A stretch of 64,000 nucleotides of DNA from Pararhizobium antarcticum (GTDB lineage: Bacteria > Pseudomonadota > Alphaproteobacteria > Rhizobiales > Rhizobiaceae): positions 1 to 64,000 of the forward strand of contig NZ_LSRP01000046.1 of the NCBI RefSeq assembly GCF_001885585.1, in the 5' to 3' direction. Every line of letters starts with the position of its first letter. The stretch's first letter is position 1. The notes under the pieces were generated by a model. It was not told where the DNA came from and searched no databases. It saw only the letters and a list, made by a program, of their open reading frames with translations. Made by a program: the position numbers and the translations under genes. Below are positions 62,890-64,000 of this stretch, one piece after another.

Positions 62890-63519
62890 ATGTTCAATCT
62901 CGATCTTCTTGTCAACGCGCTGACGACCATTCTGGTGACCATCGATCCGCCCGGACTGGCCCCGATCTTCCTCAGCCTGACGGCGGGCATGACGCGCTCG
63001 GAGCGCTTTCAGGTCGCCAGTCGCGGCTCGCTGATCGCCTTTCTGATCCTCTCCGCCTTTGCCCTGTTCGGAAACGGCATCCTTGGGCTGCTCGGCATTT
63101 CGTTCGGCGCCTTCCGGATCGCCGGCGGGCTGCTGCTGTTCTGGATCGCCTTCGAGATGATTTTCGAGAAGCGCAATGAGCGCAAGGAAAAGACGGGCGA
63201 GACAGCGGTCACCCTTGATCATATCCGCAATCTCGCGGTGTTTCCGCTCGCTTTGCCGCTGATCGCCGGGCCCGGCGCAATTTCCGCGACCATTCTCCTG
63301 TCCGGCTCGTTTTCCTCCACCTTCGACAGGTTTCAGCTGATCGTGGTGCTGGCGTTCTGCGTCGCGATCCTCTTTGCATTCCTCGTCATCGCCGAGCGGA
63401 TCGACCGCTTTCTGGGCGCGACCGGACGCGCAATCCTGACGCGTCTTCTCGGCGTCATCCTGGCAGCGCTTGCCGTGCAGTTCGTGGTTGACGGTGTAAA
63501 ACTGGCGTTCTTTGCCTGA
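62890..63519 (+). CDS. MarC-family membrane protein
   Basis: 209 residues from MFNLDLLVNALTTILVTIDP; the longer frame from 62842 is not needed. Six hydrophobic helices are visible (LLVNALTTILVTIDPPGLAP, RGSLIAFLILSAFALFGNGI, GLLLFWIAFEMIF, LAVFPLALPLIAGPGAISAT, LIVVLAFCVAILFAFLVIAE, LLGVILAALAVQFVVDGVKL). The IDPPG and PLALPLIAGPGAI segments are the MarC signatures. Inner membrane; function unresolved (not a proven drug pump). Divergent from gyrA. Confidence 0.9.
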   Translation: MFNLDLLVNALTTILVTIDPPGLAPIFLSLTAGMTRSERFQVASRGSLIAFLILSAFALFGNGILGLLGISFGAFRIAGGLLLFWIAFEMIFEKRNERKEKTGETAVTLDHIRNLAVFPLALPLIAGPGAISATILLSGSFSSTFDRFQLIVVLAFCVAILFAFLVIAERIDRFLGATGRAILTRLLGVILAALAVQFVVDGVKLAFFA

Positions 63520-63608
63520 TCAAGTCGTCACTCGATTGGAAATCATGAAGCGCTTTCCAGGCCTTCAGCCGGGACGCTGGCCACGCGCGCAACAACAAGC
63601 CGGCGAAA

Positions 63609-63630
63609 CAGGCCGGGGAGACCCGGCCTG
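63609..63630. terminator. GC-rich hairpin between marC and ssb
   Basis: CAGGCCGGG and CCCGGCCTG form a 9-bp stem with loop GAGA, located between convergent stops. No long T-run follows on either strand, so termination is only inferred. Confidence 0.45.
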
Positions 63631-63652
63631 CAAAGGTGGCAACGGCGATGCA

Positions 63653-64000
63653 TCAGAACGGGATGTCGTCGTCCATGTCGCGTGAAAAGTTGCTGTTGTT
63701 GCTGCTGCCGCTGCCAGAACCGCTGGAGCGACCAGCCGGAGCCGACGGGCGCTCATAGTCATCGCCGCCACCGCTGCTGCCGTAGTCGGAGCCGCCGCGC
63801 GAAGCACCAGCCCCCTGGCCGTCGCCCCGTCCACCCAGCATGGTCAGCGTCGAATTGAAGCCTTGCAGGACCACTTCGGTCGAATACCGATCCTGGCCAT
63901 CCTTGTCCTGCCATTTGCGGGTCTGCAACTGGCCCTCGATGTAGACGGTCGCGCCCTTCTTCAGATATTGCTCGGCAACCTTGCAGAGGCCCTCGTTGAA
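63653..64000 (-). CDS. ssb: Single-stranded DNA-binding protein (3' part)
   Basis: 115 residues of the C-terminal half; the start lies beyond the right edge. The OB fold ends with [20 protein letters not shown] and [20 protein letters not shown]. It is followed by a Gly/Ser-rich linker ([20 protein letters not shown]) and the acidic tip MDDDIPF that recruits repair and replication partners. Convergent with marC. Confidence 0.95.
   Translation of the reverse strand, partial: FNEGLCKVAEQYLKKGATVYIEGQLQTRKWQDKDGQDRYSTEVVLQGFNSTLTMLGGRGDGQGAGASRGGSDYGSSGGGDDYERPSAPAGRSSGSGSGSSNNSNFSRDMDDDIPF

Noticed and set aside
1-64000. CRISPR arrays, rRNA genes, riboswitches
   Set aside because: No regularly spaced repeat arrays, ribosomal RNA segments or recognisable riboswitch cores were seen on either strand by eye.

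Overview
The window looks like a chromosomal segment of an alphaproteobacterium of the Rhizobiales, most likely a Rhizobiaceae member (Rhizobium/Agrobacterium type). The base composition is GC-rich. Typical runs of this group are present: rlpA-dac-tmk-holB-metG-tatD and gyrA-coaD-ppi-ppi-queA-tgt. The lexA gene carries an alphaproteobacterial GTTC-N7-GTTC SOS box, and DUF982 and DUF2188 small proteins occur. All assignments rest on reading the translated sequence; no database search was possible.

0-12 kb: the C-terminal tail of a probable transposase, a DUF2188 protein, wrbA, a CinA-type molybdopterin-binding-domain protein, a secreted protein, ilvA and an HlyU-family gene. Next come two decayed gene remnants, a membrane diguanylate cyclase, a divergent asnC/ald pair for alanine catabolism, and a minus-strand run of GNAT, sseA, alanyl-tRNA editing protein and cysK.

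12-20.6 kb: a photo-oxidative (singlet oxygen) stress type cluster. A ChrR-like cupin gene and an SDR gene run rightward. A five-gene minus-strand operon (photolyase, flavin oxidoreductase, DUF1365, cyclopropane-fatty-acid-synthase-like methyltransferase, GPH-type transporter) converges on them. Both units are preceded by the same TGATCC-N16-CGTA promoter, as expected for an RpoE/ChrR-type ECF sigma factor. A third copy lies at 54.55 kb ahead of a small secreted DUF4864 protein. No sigma-factor gene is in the window, and the ChrR-like protein lacks the usual zinc-binding cysteines.

20.6-32.8 kb: tRNA-Asn, tRNA-Cys and a signalling-rich stretch. It holds two GGDEF-EAL proteins, one PAS-GGDEF protein, and a KaiC-like ATPase (frameshifted) followed by a hybrid histidine kinase.

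32.8-42.8 kb: lexA, then a compact Mu-like mobile element of about 8.7 kb immediately behind the lexA SOS box. It has a leftward repressor, two palindromic operators, a small early protein, a MuA-like transposase, a MuB-like ATPase, an unknown protein and a GemA/Gp16 protein. These are followed by non-phage cargo (HNH protein, DUF2806-like protein) and a tandem pair of related small proteins. It ends in 20-bp tandem repeats and an 11-bp inverted repeat. No virion or lysis genes are visible. It is the best candidate for something undescribed in this window.

42.6-64 kb: mostly core genes. DUF982, a thermonuclease-like protein and tRNA-Ser lead into the rlpA-dac-tmk-holB-metG-tatD-MBL operon, then purC, an FAD oxidoreductase and DUF4864. 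These are followed by tgt, queA, two cyclophilins, coaD, two tiny membrane proteins, gyrA, marC and the 3' part of ssb. The dac product has lost two of three penicillin-binding motifs, and tgt has lost nearly all zinc ligands.
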